Part shown: positions 34,581 through 43,644 of the stretch, piece after piece | How the letters are laid out: every line of letters starts with the position of its first letter | Numbering within the stretch: the stretch's first letter is position 1 | Notes under the pieces: model-generated | Seen by the model: only the letters and a program-made list of their open reading frames with translations | Told to the model about the DNA's origin: nothing | Database searches by the model: none | Translations under genes and position numbers: made by a program | NCBI GenBank assembly: GCA_951813065.1 | Contig: CATOTH010000005.1 | Location: 434,001 to 498,000 of the forward strand | Origin: an uncultured Bryobacterales bacterium | Lineage (GTDB): Bacteria > Acidobacteriota > Terriglobia > Bryobacterales > UBA6623 | Length of the DNA stretch: 64,000 nucleotides | Reading direction: 5' to 3'

Positions 34581-35996
34581 TCACGGGTCGAGTTGCTCCA
34601 CGATCTCGGTCGCGAGATCGGCGTGACCCTGCGCCCTGGCGAGCGCCAGGGCGTTCCGCGCAGAGTTCCGGGCGTCGTCGGCCCGCCCGAGCTGCCGGTA
34701 CACAAGCGCGAGTACGAAAGCGTGCAACGCCGTACCGGAACTCTCGTTGGCCACGGCGGTCTCGAGGTACGGGAGCGCCTCGCGGAACCGGCCGGCATCG
34801 GCGAGTCGCCTCCCGGTGTGGTAGTTCGCCATCGGCTGCGACGGATTGTGCTCCAGGGCCAGACGAAAATGGCGGGAGGCTTCGCCTGCCCGCCCCAGCC
34901 GTTCCAACGTCGTCGCGAGATTCGCGTGGGCGTTGGCGTCCTGGGGATTGACATCGAGCGCCTTGGCGAACGCGTCCGCAGCACCCTGATAGTTCTCGGC
35001 GAAATGGAGCGCCACACCATAGTTGTAGTGGGCTTCCGCGATCGAAGGATTCAGTCCCACAGCGCGGTTGTAATGTTCGGTGGCCAGCCCATGGTTACCG
35101 AGCTCGCCGTAGACCGCGATGAGGTTCACGTGGGCTTGCGCGTAGCCCGGGTCGATTTCCAACGTGGCCTGGTATGCCGAACGCGCACCTTCAAGGTCGC
35201 CCTGGGCGCCAAGGGCGTGACCTTCGTCGAAAGACGCCTGGGCGCTGCTCGCTCGGATGGAGTCCATCGCCTCGATCAAGGGATCCGCGTAGTGCCGGCG
35301 CGCGGTCGCGTCCGCTTGCGAGTACATGGCGAGTTGCGCCGCGGCATCCTCGTCCCGGCCAATCGCGCGGTAGGCATTGGCGAGAGCGTAATGGGCCTCG
35401 CGATAGCCCGGCTCGAGGTCGACTGCCTTCTCGAGATGATCGAGCGCTCCCTGCGGGCTCTTGGACGCAGTCAGCCGCCCCAGCCGGTAGTGCACCGCGG
35501 CGCTCCGCGGAGAGCGCCGGAGCGCCGCCTCCAGGATTTCTTGGGAGCGATCCGCGTCGCCCGACTGCTCGATCGCGTCCGCGAGTCGCAGCGCCGCCGG
35601 AAGGTCATCCGGTCGGAGCGCTAGAGCGGCCCGGAGCGCGTCGTGGGCTTCCTCGGTCTGGCCGAGATCGGTCTGCGTCACACCCAGCAAGTAAACCCAT
35701 TCGAATTCCTGCGAATCCAGGACCCGGCTGCGGTCGAAACACTGAGCCGCCGCTTGGTATTGCCCGTACGCGTACAGTGCGCGCCCCAACGCGCCGACGA
35801 CTGCGGCGTCCACGGGTGCGGCCTTCGCTCGCTCCCAGGCCGATCTGAGTTGCTGCCGCACCGCCGGAGCGACCCCCTCCAATACCGGCTCCTCTAGCGG
35901 GGGAATCCCACGGTCCGAGCAACCGCTTGCCAGTACCGCGCAGACTGCTACCAGCGTTGAGGTCAAGCGACCGGGCTTCGCATTCCGTTCCAACAT
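34581..35996 (-). CDS. TPR-repeat lipoprotein
   Basis: A 471-residue lipoprotein: signal with lipobox ASGC (LVAVCAVLASGCSDRG), then tandem tetratricopeptide repeats covering almost the whole mature protein. The 34-residue spacing and the W/LG-Y-A-P pattern are clear in LGRALYAYGQYQAAAQCFDR, HYRLGRLTASKSPQGALDHL, HVNLIAVYGELGNHGLATEH and HYNYGVALHFAENYQGAADA; about ten repeats can be counted. Such proteins act as protein-interaction scaffolds in the periplasm or on the outer membrane. No enzymatic domain is present and no partner is obvious; the next gene on the strand (TolC) is 122 nt away. Confidence 0.88.
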   Translation of the reverse strand: MLERNAKPGRLTSTLVAVCAVLASGCSDRGIPPLEEPVLEGVAPAVRQQLRSAWERAKAAPVDAAVVGALGRALYAYGQYQAAAQCFDRSRVLDSQEFEWVYLLGVTQTDLGQTEEAHDALRAALALRPDDLPAALRLADAIEQSGDADRSQEILEAALRRSPRSAAVHYRLGRLTASKSPQGALDHLEKAVDLEPGYREAHYALANAYRAIGRDEDAAAQLAMYSQADATARRHYADPLIEAMDSIRASSAQASFDEGHALGAQGDLEGARSAYQATLEIDPGYAQAHVNLIAVYGELGNHGLATEHYNRAVGLNPSIAEAHYNYGVALHFAENYQGAADAFAKALDVNPQDANAHANLATTLERLGRAGEASRHFRLALEHNPSQPMANYHTGRRLADAGRFREALPYLETAVANESSGTALHAFVLALVYRQLGRADDARNSARNALALARAQGHADLATEIVEQLDP

Positions 35997-36117
35997 CGTG
36001 GGAACTTACCTATCGGCTGTATACGGTCCTTGCACCTGTCTCGGCAGCGGCTCGGGCCGGCGGCGATTCTTGCTTACAGGGATGCCGTGTGACCCGCCGG
36101 CAACCGCGCCTGACCAA

Positions 36118-37419
36118 TCAGTCGGTAAACGCCGCCCCCAATCTACCAGACGAGTACGCGAGTGCGAGCCTGGCTTTCGCCAGCCGATACCGGGTTTCGA
36201 CAAACGCTCCCCATGCGGTTGATTCGACCACGCGCGCACGCTCGACCTCGGCCAGCGTGACCAAACCCTCGTCGAACCGTGCCATCAAGACATCAAGACT
36301 CTCCCGGGCATAATCCAATTCCTGCTGAGCGAGCCCGCCCAGCCGCTCGGCTTCGCGAACCGCGACCACGGCCCGCCTTGCTTGCATGTCGATCGACGCT
36401 CTCTTGGCCTCTTGCTGGATCTCGAGCTCGCGCTCCTCGATCCGCGCCCTGGCCACACGCTCCGCCAAGCCCCTCCCGGTGAATAGAGGGACCTGCAACG
36501 CCACGCCGGCCTGCCAGTTGTGCCGCTCGAACCGGCGGAAATAGTCGTCATAGTTGTTGAACCGCGCCAGCATCGCGTACTGGCCCACGATGTCCAGGCT
36601 GGGGTAGCGCGCCGAGCGCGCCTCGCGGGCTTTGTGGCGGGCAGCCCGAATCCGCGCGTCGATCCCGGCCAACTCGGGGTGCACGGGGCTGCTCGGGTGT
36701 ACCGTCGGCCAAAGCGATCGCGGCACTCCTAGGCTGCCGTCCGTGTCGGTGGGCAATGGCTTCAGGCGGACGCCCTCTCCGAGGCCGAGCGTCCAGCGCA
36801 GGTCCGCCTCCAGCAGGTCGAAGCGCTCAACCGATGCTGCGAGACGCTCGGTGGCCCGCGCCCGGTCAAGCCGCACTCGCGCCAAGGCGAGAGGAATCTC
36901 CGACCCCTCCTCGACCCGCGCCACGGTCAGCCCCTCGATGCGCTCGAAGCTTGCCACTTCCGACTCGAGACGCTCGATCTCGCGTGACGCGAGTTCGAAA
37001 TCCAGATACAGGGATCCGGCGCGGTGGGCGGCCTTCTCTGCGGTCGCCGTCGCGGCATGCTCTCCGGATTCGATCAGCGCGCGGGTGCCGTGCGCACGCC
37101 GGGGCCGCTCGAAATCCAGCAACGGCTGGCGCAAGGTGACTTGAGCCACTGAGGGTGTCGCGCCCTGGATGCTCTGTGGAATGCCGGACGTGGCTCCGAG
37201 CCCGGAAGCCGCGCTCACTCGCACGGACCTCTCCGTGCGGATCAGACGCAGATCGCTCTCGGATTTCTCGACATCGAGCCGTGCCAGCTGCACCTCCGGG
37301 TTCTGGGCGTTCGCCAACTGCACGACTTCGCGCAGCCCGATCGGGCGATCGACGGGTCCGTCGGCGGCGATGCCGGCACGAACGGCGATCAACAAGAAGC
37401 AAGCAAGAAACCTATTCAT
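36118..37419 (-). CDS. TolC-family outer membrane channel
   Basis: A 433-residue outer-membrane efflux protein (signal MNRFLACFLLIAVRAGIA). It shows the duplicated alpha-helical coiled pattern of the TolC/OEP family: LREVVQLANAQNPEVQLARL at the first repeat, a second repeat from about 245 (HPELAGIDARIRAARHKARE), and long charged helices rich in Ala, Arg and Glu (ERVARARIEERELEIQQEAK). It is the last gene of a five-gene operon: its ATG at 37419 overlaps the stop of the permease gene by 8 nt. It would provide the outer-membrane duct for the membrane-fusion protein and permease encoded upstream. Confidence 0.9.
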   Translation of the reverse strand: MNRFLACFLLIAVRAGIAADGPVDRPIGLREVVQLANAQNPEVQLARLDVEKSESDLRLIRTERSVRVSAASGLGATSGIPQSIQGATPSVAQVTLRQPLLDFERPRRAHGTRALIESGEHAATATAEKAAHRAGSLYLDFELASREIERLESEVASFERIEGLTVARVEEGSEIPLALARVRLDRARATERLAASVERFDLLEADLRWTLGLGEGVRLKPLPTDTDGSLGVPRSLWPTVHPSSPVHPELAGIDARIRAARHKAREARSARYPSLDIVGQYAMLARFNNYDDYFRRFERHNWQAGVALQVPLFTGRGLAERVARARIEERELEIQQEAKRASIDMQARRAVVAVREAERLGGLAQQELDYARESLDVLMARFDEGLVTLAEVERARVVESTAWGAFVETRYRLAKARLALAYSSGRLGAAFTD

Positions 37420-38632
37420 GGCGAAGGGCCTCCACGGGGTCTAGATTCGAAGCGCGGGTCGCGGGAAGCAGGCCGAAGAACGACCCGGCTACCGCCGCGG
37501 ACAGCCAGGCGAAGGCAGCCCAGCCTGGCGGCACGCGCACCGGCAGCGCAGGCCAGGCCTGGGACGCAGCCCAGGGAACTGCGACCCCAAGCGCCAGGCC
37601 GCAAGTCCCCCCGAGCACGGCTAGCGCAAGGGCCTCAGCAAGAAACTGAAGCCGGATATCGCGGCGGGTGGCGCCAGCGGCCTTCCTGATCCCGATCTCG
37701 CCCGTGCGCTCGGAGACGGAGATCAGCATCGTGTTCATGATGAACACACCGCTGACGACGAGCGTGATCGATGCGACCAGGACCATCGCCAGATTCAGCG
37801 CAAGGAGGATTCTCTCCGCGGCGGCCAGCAGGCCTGAAAGCGTATCCACTCGATAGAGCGAGCCGGGCCGGTGCCGTGACTCCAGGACTTCGCGCACCAG
37901 CACCGCGGCCTCGTCAACCCGGTCCTGCGAGCTGACCGCCACGTATAGAGGGTCCACTCGCTCAACGTCCTGGAAGTACTGCAGCACTGTGGAAGGCACG
38001 AGCACGGAGGACTCCGCCACCTCGGATTGACCGAACGTCTCGACGCTCTCGGAGAAGACCCCGATAACCTGGAACTCCAGGCCGTGGGCCTTAAGGGTCT
38101 GTCCGACCACCCCCGCCGCAGGTCCGTACAGCTTCTCTGCGAGCTGGGGAGTCACCAGGCAGACCTTGGCCCTCGATTCCAGGTCGGTGGCCTCCAGGAA
38201 CCGGCCTTCGTGAACTTTCACGTTCCGCACGAAGCGGTACGCCTCGCTCGATCCGAGGACGCGGATCTGCATTGGCTGGCCGTCGACGAATATCGAGTCC
38301 CAGGAACTCGTCACGCCGGCCACGGCCGAGGCCAGGCTGCCGAGACGCCGTCGGACAGCGTCGACGTCAGCGATGTTGATGTAGTCCGCCTGGGATGCCG
38401 ACACGTTGCCCCCTGCCTCGTAGTAGGCGTAAACCAGGTTGGGTCCGACCCCCCGGATCTGCGCGAGCACGAAGTCGGCTCCGGTCGCGGCTACGGTGGC
38501 GACAAGCGACACCGCGGCGACAGCCGCCGCCATGCTCGACGCGGTCAGGAACGACCTCAGGCGCCGCGCGCGCAGGGCACCGATCGCTGTGCGGACGATT
38601 TCCCCGTACGCCAGAGGGGCCTTGGCGGTCAT
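37412..38632 (-). CDS. MacB/FtsX-type ABC permease without ATPase domain
   Basis: A 406-residue permease with the MacB topology: N-terminal helix (SFLTASSMAAAVAAVSLVATV), a large periplasmic domain (residues about 60-265, MacB_PCD type, with VKVHEGRFLEATDLESRAKVCLVT), then three C-terminal helices with the FtsX motif SERTGEIGIRKAAGATRRDI and the end SNLDPVEALRHE. MacB itself has an N-terminal ATPase; here there is none, and no ATPase gene lies in the operon. ATG 38632 sits in the ATGA overlap with the TPR gene upstream; the frame is open to 38761 but those residues do not belong to the family. It must borrow an ATPase encoded elsewhere. Confidence 0.88.
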   Translation of the reverse strand: MTAKAPLAYGEIVRTAIGALRARRLRSFLTASSMAAAVAAVSLVATVAATGADFVLAQIRGVGPNLVYAYYEAGGNVSASQADYINIADVDAVRRRLGSLASAVAGVTSSWDSIFVDGQPMQIRVLGSSEAYRFVRNVKVHEGRFLEATDLESRAKVCLVTPQLAEKLYGPAAGVVGQTLKAHGLEFQVIGVFSESVETFGQSEVAESSVLVPSTVLQYFQDVERVDPLYVAVSSQDRVDEAAVLVREVLESRHRPGSLYRVDTLSGLLAAAERILLALNLAMVLVASITLVVSGVFIMNTMLISVSERTGEIGIRKAAGATRRDIRLQFLAEALALAVLGGTCGLALGVAVPWAASQAWPALPVRVPPGWAAFAWLSAAVAGSFFGLLPATRASNLDPVEALRHE

Positions 38633-39423
38633 ATCCCTTTCAGCAGCTTGCGCACATGGGACACCGGCTCGGCACTCGGCTTCTGCAACGGGTTCGCCAG
38701 GTAGCGCTCGAGCAGCTGCTTCGCCCACGGATACAAGGACCGGCGCTTCGCGCGGATCCATGTCTGGGCTGCAGCGAGCAATACCGCCGGGTTCGATGGT
38801 TCGGCCGCCAGGGCCTGCTCCAGAAGGGCATCGCTGGCGGCTGTCGAGCCTTGGCGGGCCAAGAACCCCGCATGTCCCAGCAGGTACTCGATTGCGTCGG
38901 GGTCGAGTTCCTCGGCCATGGCGTAGCGCTCGCCGGCACTCTCGGCGTCGCCGGTCTTTTCGAAGTAGTCAGCCCAAGCCAGCAATCCTCTCATCTCGTC
39001 GATGGCCTCAATCCGGCCCGCGAGGGCCCCGGCTTCCTTCCTGCTGCCTCCGACAATTCCCGGTGCGTTGAGATTGAAGTCCTGCAATGCCGTCAGAGTC
39101 TCGACGTTCGACGGATCCAAGGCAACGGACTTCTCGAACATTTCACGGGACTTTCTCGCCATTGGGAGCGCAGTGAGGCGGCGCAGCCCGGTCATCTGCT
39201 CGGCGCGCCGGCCTATCGCTGAACCGAGCCAGAAAGCGGACATCGAGTCCTCCGGATCGGCGCTGACCGCCTTCTCAAGCGCGGTCACCGCCTTGCCGTA
39301 CTCCTCGGCCCAGTAGTGCCGCAGCCCTTCCTCCAAGTGCTCCGCGCCAGGCGTGGAGGCAAGCGCCCACGACAGGCCACCGAGCGCTAGCGCAATCAGT
39401 CCGAGACTACATCCCCGCATCAT
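38629..39423 (-). CDS. TPR-repeat secreted protein of the efflux operon
   Basis: A 264-residue exported protein (signal LGLIALALGGLSWALA) with about five degenerate TPR units: HLEEGLRHYWAEEYGKAVTAL, the EKAVSADPEDSMSAFWLGSA unit, KSREMFEKSVALDPSNVETL, AGERYAMAEELDPDAIEYLL and ASDALLEQALAAEPSNPAVL. It overlaps the membrane-fusion gene by 17 nt and the permease gene by 4 nt, so it is an integral part of the efflux operon, which is unusual. It may tether or sense cargo in the periplasm. No enzyme motif is seen. Confidence 0.82.
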   Translation of the reverse strand: MMRGCSLGLIALALGGLSWALASTPGAEHLEEGLRHYWAEEYGKAVTALEKAVSADPEDSMSAFWLGSAIGRRAEQMTGLRRLTALPMARKSREMFEKSVALDPSNVETLTALQDFNLNAPGIVGGSRKEAGALAGRIEAIDEMRGLLAWADYFEKTGDAESAGERYAMAEELDPDAIEYLLGHAGFLARQGSTAASDALLEQALAAEPSNPAVLLAAAQTWIRAKRRSLYPWAKQLLERYLANPLQKPSAEPVSHVRKLLKGI

Positions 39424-40624
39424 TCACATCCATGCGCACTAGTAAGCGTTGCCCTTCCGAAATGGTCGCACTGCCCGCGAGAAGGACGGTCTCTGACCCG
39501 TCGAGGCCCCTCCTCACTTCAACAAAAACGGGGCCCCTCACGCCCAGCTCGACCGATCTGTGCTTAGCCACTCCGTCCTGCAGGATCCAGGTCGAAGCAT
39601 TTCCTGCAATCTCTCGGACAGCCTCCCGCGGCACGCTAATGGCTCCGGAGACTCGATCGGTCACGACTCTGACTCCAACGGCCAGGTTCGGGAGCAACGA
39701 TCCATCCGGGTTGGGTGCCGAGCACAACACCTCGCCAACCCGTCGAGTGCCAAACTCCACGATCTCGGTTGCAAGCCGGTCGACTTCGCAACCCCACTCC
39801 CTTCCCGGATAGGCATCAGCCGTGAGGCGAGCGGTGGTCCCGAGTGCAATCCGTCCCAAGTCAGGCTCGTCGAGAAAAATCCGGGCGCGGACAGTGCCAA
39901 GATTCCCTACCTGGGCCACGAGATCCCCTCTGGCGACGAAATCACCCTCGCGTACGGGCAACGAAAACAGAGTACCCTTGCGAGGAGCGCGAATCAAGAG
40001 GCTCGAGATGGCCTGGTCGGCTTCGGCGAGGGCCGCCTCGGCGTGGCTGACGGTGGCCAGGAGCTCGCGCTCTCGGGCGGCCTGGACCGGCGCCTCCAGC
40101 TGGGCGCTAACGGCCGCGATCCCAACCTCCAGCTCTTTCTGCTTCCGGCTGGCCTGGTCGAGCTCGGAACGAGCCGCCGCTCCTCGAGCCACGAGTCGAT
40201 CGAGACGGGCGCGATCCTCGAGGACGGACTCTCTCGCAGCTTCGAGCTTGTTGCGTTCGCCTTCCAGGGCGGCGGCGGCCGGTGGGGCCAGGCCGTCCTT
40301 GTACGCGTCGACCCGGGCGCGGGCGGCCTGGACCTGCGCCCACGCTTTTTGGCGGGCGTTCGACTGCCCCTCGTCGGCAAGTCGCAGCAGGAGCTTGCCC
40401 GTCTCAACCGTATCCCCGCTTTGGACGTAGAGGCGGCTCACGCGGCCCGACGCGGCGGCGTGCACCGGCACTTGGCGAGCGGCTTCAATCCGGCCATTCG
40501 TCGTCAGGGCATCCTCGATATCACGCCGCGCCGGCTTGATGCCCACGATCTCCTCCGAAGGGCCCGCACAGGACAGCCCCGTCACCAGCAGAAACGGGCA
40601 CAACGCGATCGCGGCCTTCGACAT
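39407..40624 (-). CDS. HlyD/MacA-type periplasmic membrane-fusion lipoprotein
   Basis: A 405-residue adaptor. The lipoprotein signal ends at LSCAGPS. The split lipoyl domain appears as VHAAASGRVSRLYVQSGDTVETGKLLLRLAD and, after a long alpha-helical hairpin (about residues 85-195, rich in Ala, Arg and Glu), as APRKGTLFSLPVREGDFVARGDLVAQ. A beta-barrel domain (ARIFLDEPDLGRIALGTTARLT) and membrane-proximal domain follow. It bridges inner-membrane permease and TolC. It is second in the operon, starting 9 nt after the stop of the upstream gene at 40634 and ending inside the TPR gene. Confidence 0.9.
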   Translation of the reverse strand: MSKAAIALCPFLLVTGLSCAGPSEEIVGIKPARRDIEDALTTNGRIEAARQVPVHAAASGRVSRLYVQSGDTVETGKLLLRLADEGQSNARQKAWAQVQAARARVDAYKDGLAPPAAAALEGERNKLEAARESVLEDRARLDRLVARGAAARSELDQASRKQKELEVGIAAVSAQLEAPVQAARERELLATVSHAEAALAEADQAISSLLIRAPRKGTLFSLPVREGDFVARGDLVAQVGNLGTVRARIFLDEPDLGRIALGTTARLTADAYPGREWGCEVDRLATEIVEFGTRRVGEVLCSAPNPDGSLLPNLAVGVRVVTDRVSGAISVPREAVREIAGNASTWILQDGVAKHRSVELGVRGPVFVEVRRGLDGSETVLLAGSATISEGQRLLVRMDVNDAGM

Positions 40625-40633
40625 GCGGTTCGG

Positions 40634-41431
40634 TCAGGGGGCGGCGTCGGGGCGGTGGGAGAAGTCCCAAACGCGAAGGTCGGTCTCGCCCGGATTGAAA
40701 TCCAGAATCGCGTACTCGCCGGCCGGCAAGGGTTCGACGGGCCAGACCTTGTAGACGAGCGGAGCAAGCTGCTGGCGGAAGACTTCAACCTCGTCCTGCT
40801 CCTCGAATTGCTCGTCCGCCACGGATACCGTCATGATCTGCTGGACGACCCTCCGGTTCTTTCCCCTCTCGGGCACGATGCGTGCAATCCCGAACCTGGA
40901 GAAGCTGTCGAGCCGTAGGTAAAAGATGGGCTTCGGGTCTGTCGTGACAATCTTGGCCGTGAGCCCCTCGATCGAGAGCGTGCGCTTTCCCGGTATCACT
41001 GGCACGGGCGAAATGATGTTGAAGAATATGCGCTTCGTGCTCTTGCCGAGTTCCCAGAACGCCTGCTCCACGGGCACAGGTTCCTTCCCCTTCAGGTAGT
41101 ACACGCCGTCTTCCAGCGGAACCGAGTGCAGCTCGGTGCGCGCACGCCGTTCGGCGACGCGCTCACGACGGGTTTCCTCTTCCCGGACAGCTGCCGCCGA
41201 CTGGACGCGGCGGTTGTGCTCGTTGGTGCGTGCCAGGTCGACGATCTGGAGCGGCACCTCCTCCCACTGATTGCGGTCAAGGCTGAAGTACCGCACTCGC
41301 TCCTCGCCGACCTCGAACTCGCGGACATTCATCTGGGTGCCATCCGTGAGGAACAGCGCCGCTCGCTGCGCCAGGGCCAATGAGGCGCAGGCAAGCAAAG
41401 CCGCTGCGGCGTATGAGACTCGCTTCCACAT
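40634..41431 (-). CDS. Secreted protein of unknown function heading the efflux operon
   Basis: A 265-residue exported protein. ATG 41431 gives a clean signal peptide (WKRVSYAAAALLACASLALA); the frame is open to a TTG at 41455. The mature protein starts with a short SH3-like or SHD-like strand pattern (ALFLTDGTQMNVREFEVGEERVRYFS), has a strongly charged helix (EEETRRERVAERRARTELHS), and a C-terminal beta-rich domain (KRIFFNIISPVPVIPG ... YAILDFNPGETDLRVWDFS). I do not recognise a named family, although similar proteins with an N-terminal 'translate to residues' domain are common in Acidobacteriota. Its position 9 nt before the membrane-fusion gene ties it to the efflux system. Confidence 0.75.
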   Translation of the reverse strand: MWKRVSYAAAALLACASLALAQRAALFLTDGTQMNVREFEVGEERVRYFSLDRNQWEEVPLQIVDLARTNEHNRRVQSAAAVREEETRRERVAERRARTELHSVPLEDGVYYLKGKEPVPVEQAFWELGKSTKRIFFNIISPVPVIPGKRTLSIEGLTAKIVTTDPKPIFYLRLDSFSRFGIARIVPERGKNRRVVQQIMTVSVADEQFEEQDEVEVFRQQLAPLVYKVWPVEPLPAGEYAILDFNPGETDLRVWDFSHRPDAAP

Positions 41432-41572
41432 GGCGATCAGGAAGAGTTCCCTCAATATACCCCCGGTAGCGAAGTGTGGAGGCGGGCCGCGTCGTCCCTA
41501 CTGGCATTTGCGCCCCGGAATTACGGGTACCCACGGCTACCACGGGGTTGTGGTATTGTCGAGCCCGGTACC

Positions 41573-43402
41573 ATGCCGAATCTCAAGTTGCATCCATCCA
41601 CCGTACGAGAGGGTATCGCGAGAGCGGCGCTGACGGTCGCGGTGACGCTGCTGGCCATCGGTTGCGCGGCGCCCGGCGACGACCGACCCAACATTGTCGT
41701 GGTCATCACCGACGACCAAGGCTACGGGGACATCGGCGCGCACGGCAATGCGATGATCCGGACGCCGAACCTTGACGCCCTGCACGCGGAGAGCGTGCGA
41801 CTCACCAACTTCCATGTCGATCCGACCTGCTCGCCGACGCGTTCCGCACTCGTTACCGGCAAGTACTCATCCCGGACGGGCGTGTGGCACACCATCATGG
41901 GCCGCTCGATCGTGCACCGTGATGAAAGGACATTCGCGGATATCCTTTCCACTGCCGGCTATTCGACCGGTTTCTTCGGCAAGTGGCACTTGGGCGACAA
42001 CGCCCCGTACCGGCCGATGGACCGAGGATTCCAGGAGGTCGTGCGCCACGGCGGCGGCGGCGTGGGGCAGGCTCCGGACTACTGGGGCAACGACTATTTC
42101 GACGACACCTACTGGCACAACGGGGTTCCCACGCCGTACGAGGGCTACTGCACGGACGTGTTCTTCGACAACGCCCTGCGCTTCATCGAAGAGAGCGCGG
42201 AGGGCGGCTCGGCCCCGTTCTTCGTGTACTTGTCGACAAACGCACCCCATGGACCGCTTCTGGTGGACGAATCGTACTCCGCGCCGTATGAGGAGAGCGG
42301 CGTGCCGGATTCAATGAGCAAGTTCTACGGCATGATCGAGAACATCGACGACAACATGGGCCGATTGACCGCGAAGCTGGACGAACTCGGCATCGCCGAC
42401 AACACCGTGCTGATCTTCATGACCGACAACGGCACCGCCGCCGGAATGACCAACACGCACGCGACCCAGATCGTCGGCGCCACGAACAAAAGGCTACTCG
42501 AGCAGGCAGCCAAGCTGCGCGAGGAAGGAGCGTGGCAGGGATTCAACGCCGGAATGCGCGGGCGCAAGGGTTCAGAATACGACGGTGGGCACCGCGTCCC
42601 GTTCTTCCTGCGTTGGCCGGACGGCAACCTCGGAGAGCCGCGGGACATTGCGAACCTGACCGCGCACATCGACGTCGTACCTACTTTCGCGGACATCGCG
42701 GGCGCGGGCGATCTTGGCGAACTGGACTGGGACGGAACGAGCCTGCTGCCGCTTCTTCGCGGTGGGGACTGGAACGACCGCACCCTCGCGGTGCATTCGC
42801 AGCGCATCCCCTACCCCGAGAAGTGGCGCAAGAGCGCGGTGATGACCGAGCGCTACAGGCTGGTGAACGGCCAGGAGCTGTACGACATCACCAGCGACCC
42901 GGGCCAGGTGGAGGACATCGCGGCCGAGAGCCCGGAAGTGGTTGCCGAGTTGCGAGAGGCGTACGACCAGTGGTGGGACCGCATCGGCGATCGCTTCGAT
43001 GGCCATGTCTACATCGACATCGGGTCGGATGCCGAGAACCCGGCCCGCATCAGTTCGCATGACTGGCTACCGGGGGAAGACACCCCTGGCGGGCCCTGGA
43101 ACCAGCGACAGGTCACCCAGGCTCCGGCGGCCAACGGCGCGTGGTATATCCGCGTGAGCGAGGCGGGTACGTACGAATTCGAACTGTTCCAGAGGGACAA
43201 GCCGGCCGAGTTCCCGATCGAGGCGACGGAAGCTGGCTTGCGCGTGGGTGAGGCAGAGCAGACGGCACCGATTCCCGAGGGTGCCACCAGCGTGCGCTTC
43301 ACGATGGAGTTGCCCGCCGGGGAGACGACGATGCAGAGCCGGTTCATCCAGGCGGACGGTACCGAGAGAGGTGCGTTCTACATCTACGCGAACCGCCTGT
43401 AG
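41573..43402 (+). CDS. Sulfatase lipoprotein with extra C-terminal beta domain
   Basis: A 609-residue S1 sulfatase. ATG 41573 leads to a lipoprotein signal ending LLAIGC. Active-site segments are NIVVVITDDQGYGDIG, CSPTRSALVTGKY (CxPTR variant), GKWHLGDN, STNAPHGP and IFMTDNGTAAG. The catalytic domain ends near residue 470; the remaining approximately 140 residues (from HVYIDIGSDAENPARISSHD to the end) form a beta-rich extension with AWYIRVSEAGTYEFELFQR and a repeat-like strand pattern, which resembles a carbohydrate- or surface-binding module, though I cannot name the family. The extension distinguishes it from the other sulfatases here. Substrate unknown. Confidence 0.92.
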   Translation: MPNLKLHPSTVREGIARAALTVAVTLLAIGCAAPGDDRPNIVVVITDDQGYGDIGAHGNAMIRTPNLDALHAESVRLTNFHVDPTCSPTRSALVTGKYSSRTGVWHTIMGRSIVHRDERTFADILSTAGYSTGFFGKWHLGDNAPYRPMDRGFQEVVRHGGGGVGQAPDYWGNDYFDDTYWHNGVPTPYEGYCTDVFFDNALRFIEESAEGGSAPFFVYLSTNAPHGPLLVDESYSAPYEESGVPDSMSKFYGMIENIDDNMGRLTAKLDELGIADNTVLIFMTDNGTAAGMTNTHATQIVGATNKRLLEQAAKLREEGAWQGFNAGMRGRKGSEYDGGHRVPFFLRWPDGNLGEPRDIANLTAHIDVVPTFADIAGAGDLGELDWDGTSLLPLLRGGDWNDRTLAVHSQRIPYPEKWRKSAVMTERYRLVNGQELYDITSDPGQVEDIAAESPEVVAELREAYDQWWDRIGDRFDGHVYIDIGSDAENPARISSHDWLPGEDTPGGPWNQRQVTQAPAANGAWYIRVSEAGTYEFELFQRDKPAEFPIEATEAGLRVGEAEQTAPIPEGATSVRFTMELPAGETTMQSRFIQADGTERGAFYIYANRL

Positions 43403-43442
43403 ACCGTCGTCCTCTGAGGATCTGCATGGCGGAAGCGAGTGA

Positions 43443-43465
43443 GCCATCAGCAGGCTGCTGATGGC
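43443..43465. repeat. Near-perfect 23-nt palindrome
   Basis: GCCATCAGCAG, one G, then CTGCTGATGGC: an 11-bp perfect inverted repeat 40 nt after the sulfatase stop and 180 nt before the DUF3604 start. No U-tract follows on either strand. It could be an operator for a dimeric repressor or a transcript-end stem-loop. Confidence 0.5.
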
Positions 43466-43644
43466 ACGAACCATCGCGAGGACTGACCGAAACGCGCCGG
43501 GCTCATGGTGCGTTCGTCTCACTTTCGGACCGGACTGCGGCTGGTGACGGAACGCATTTCACGCCGAGAAAGCGCGTGACGCGTGATAGGATTAGTGCTC
43601 CCCCGCCCTCGGGCGTTTGTCCGACGCCTCGCACGAGGAATGAC

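Noticed and set aside
39560-40918. 452-codon plus-strand ORF
   Set aside because: It is antisense to the membrane-fusion gene, whose lipoyl and hairpin motifs are unmistakable.
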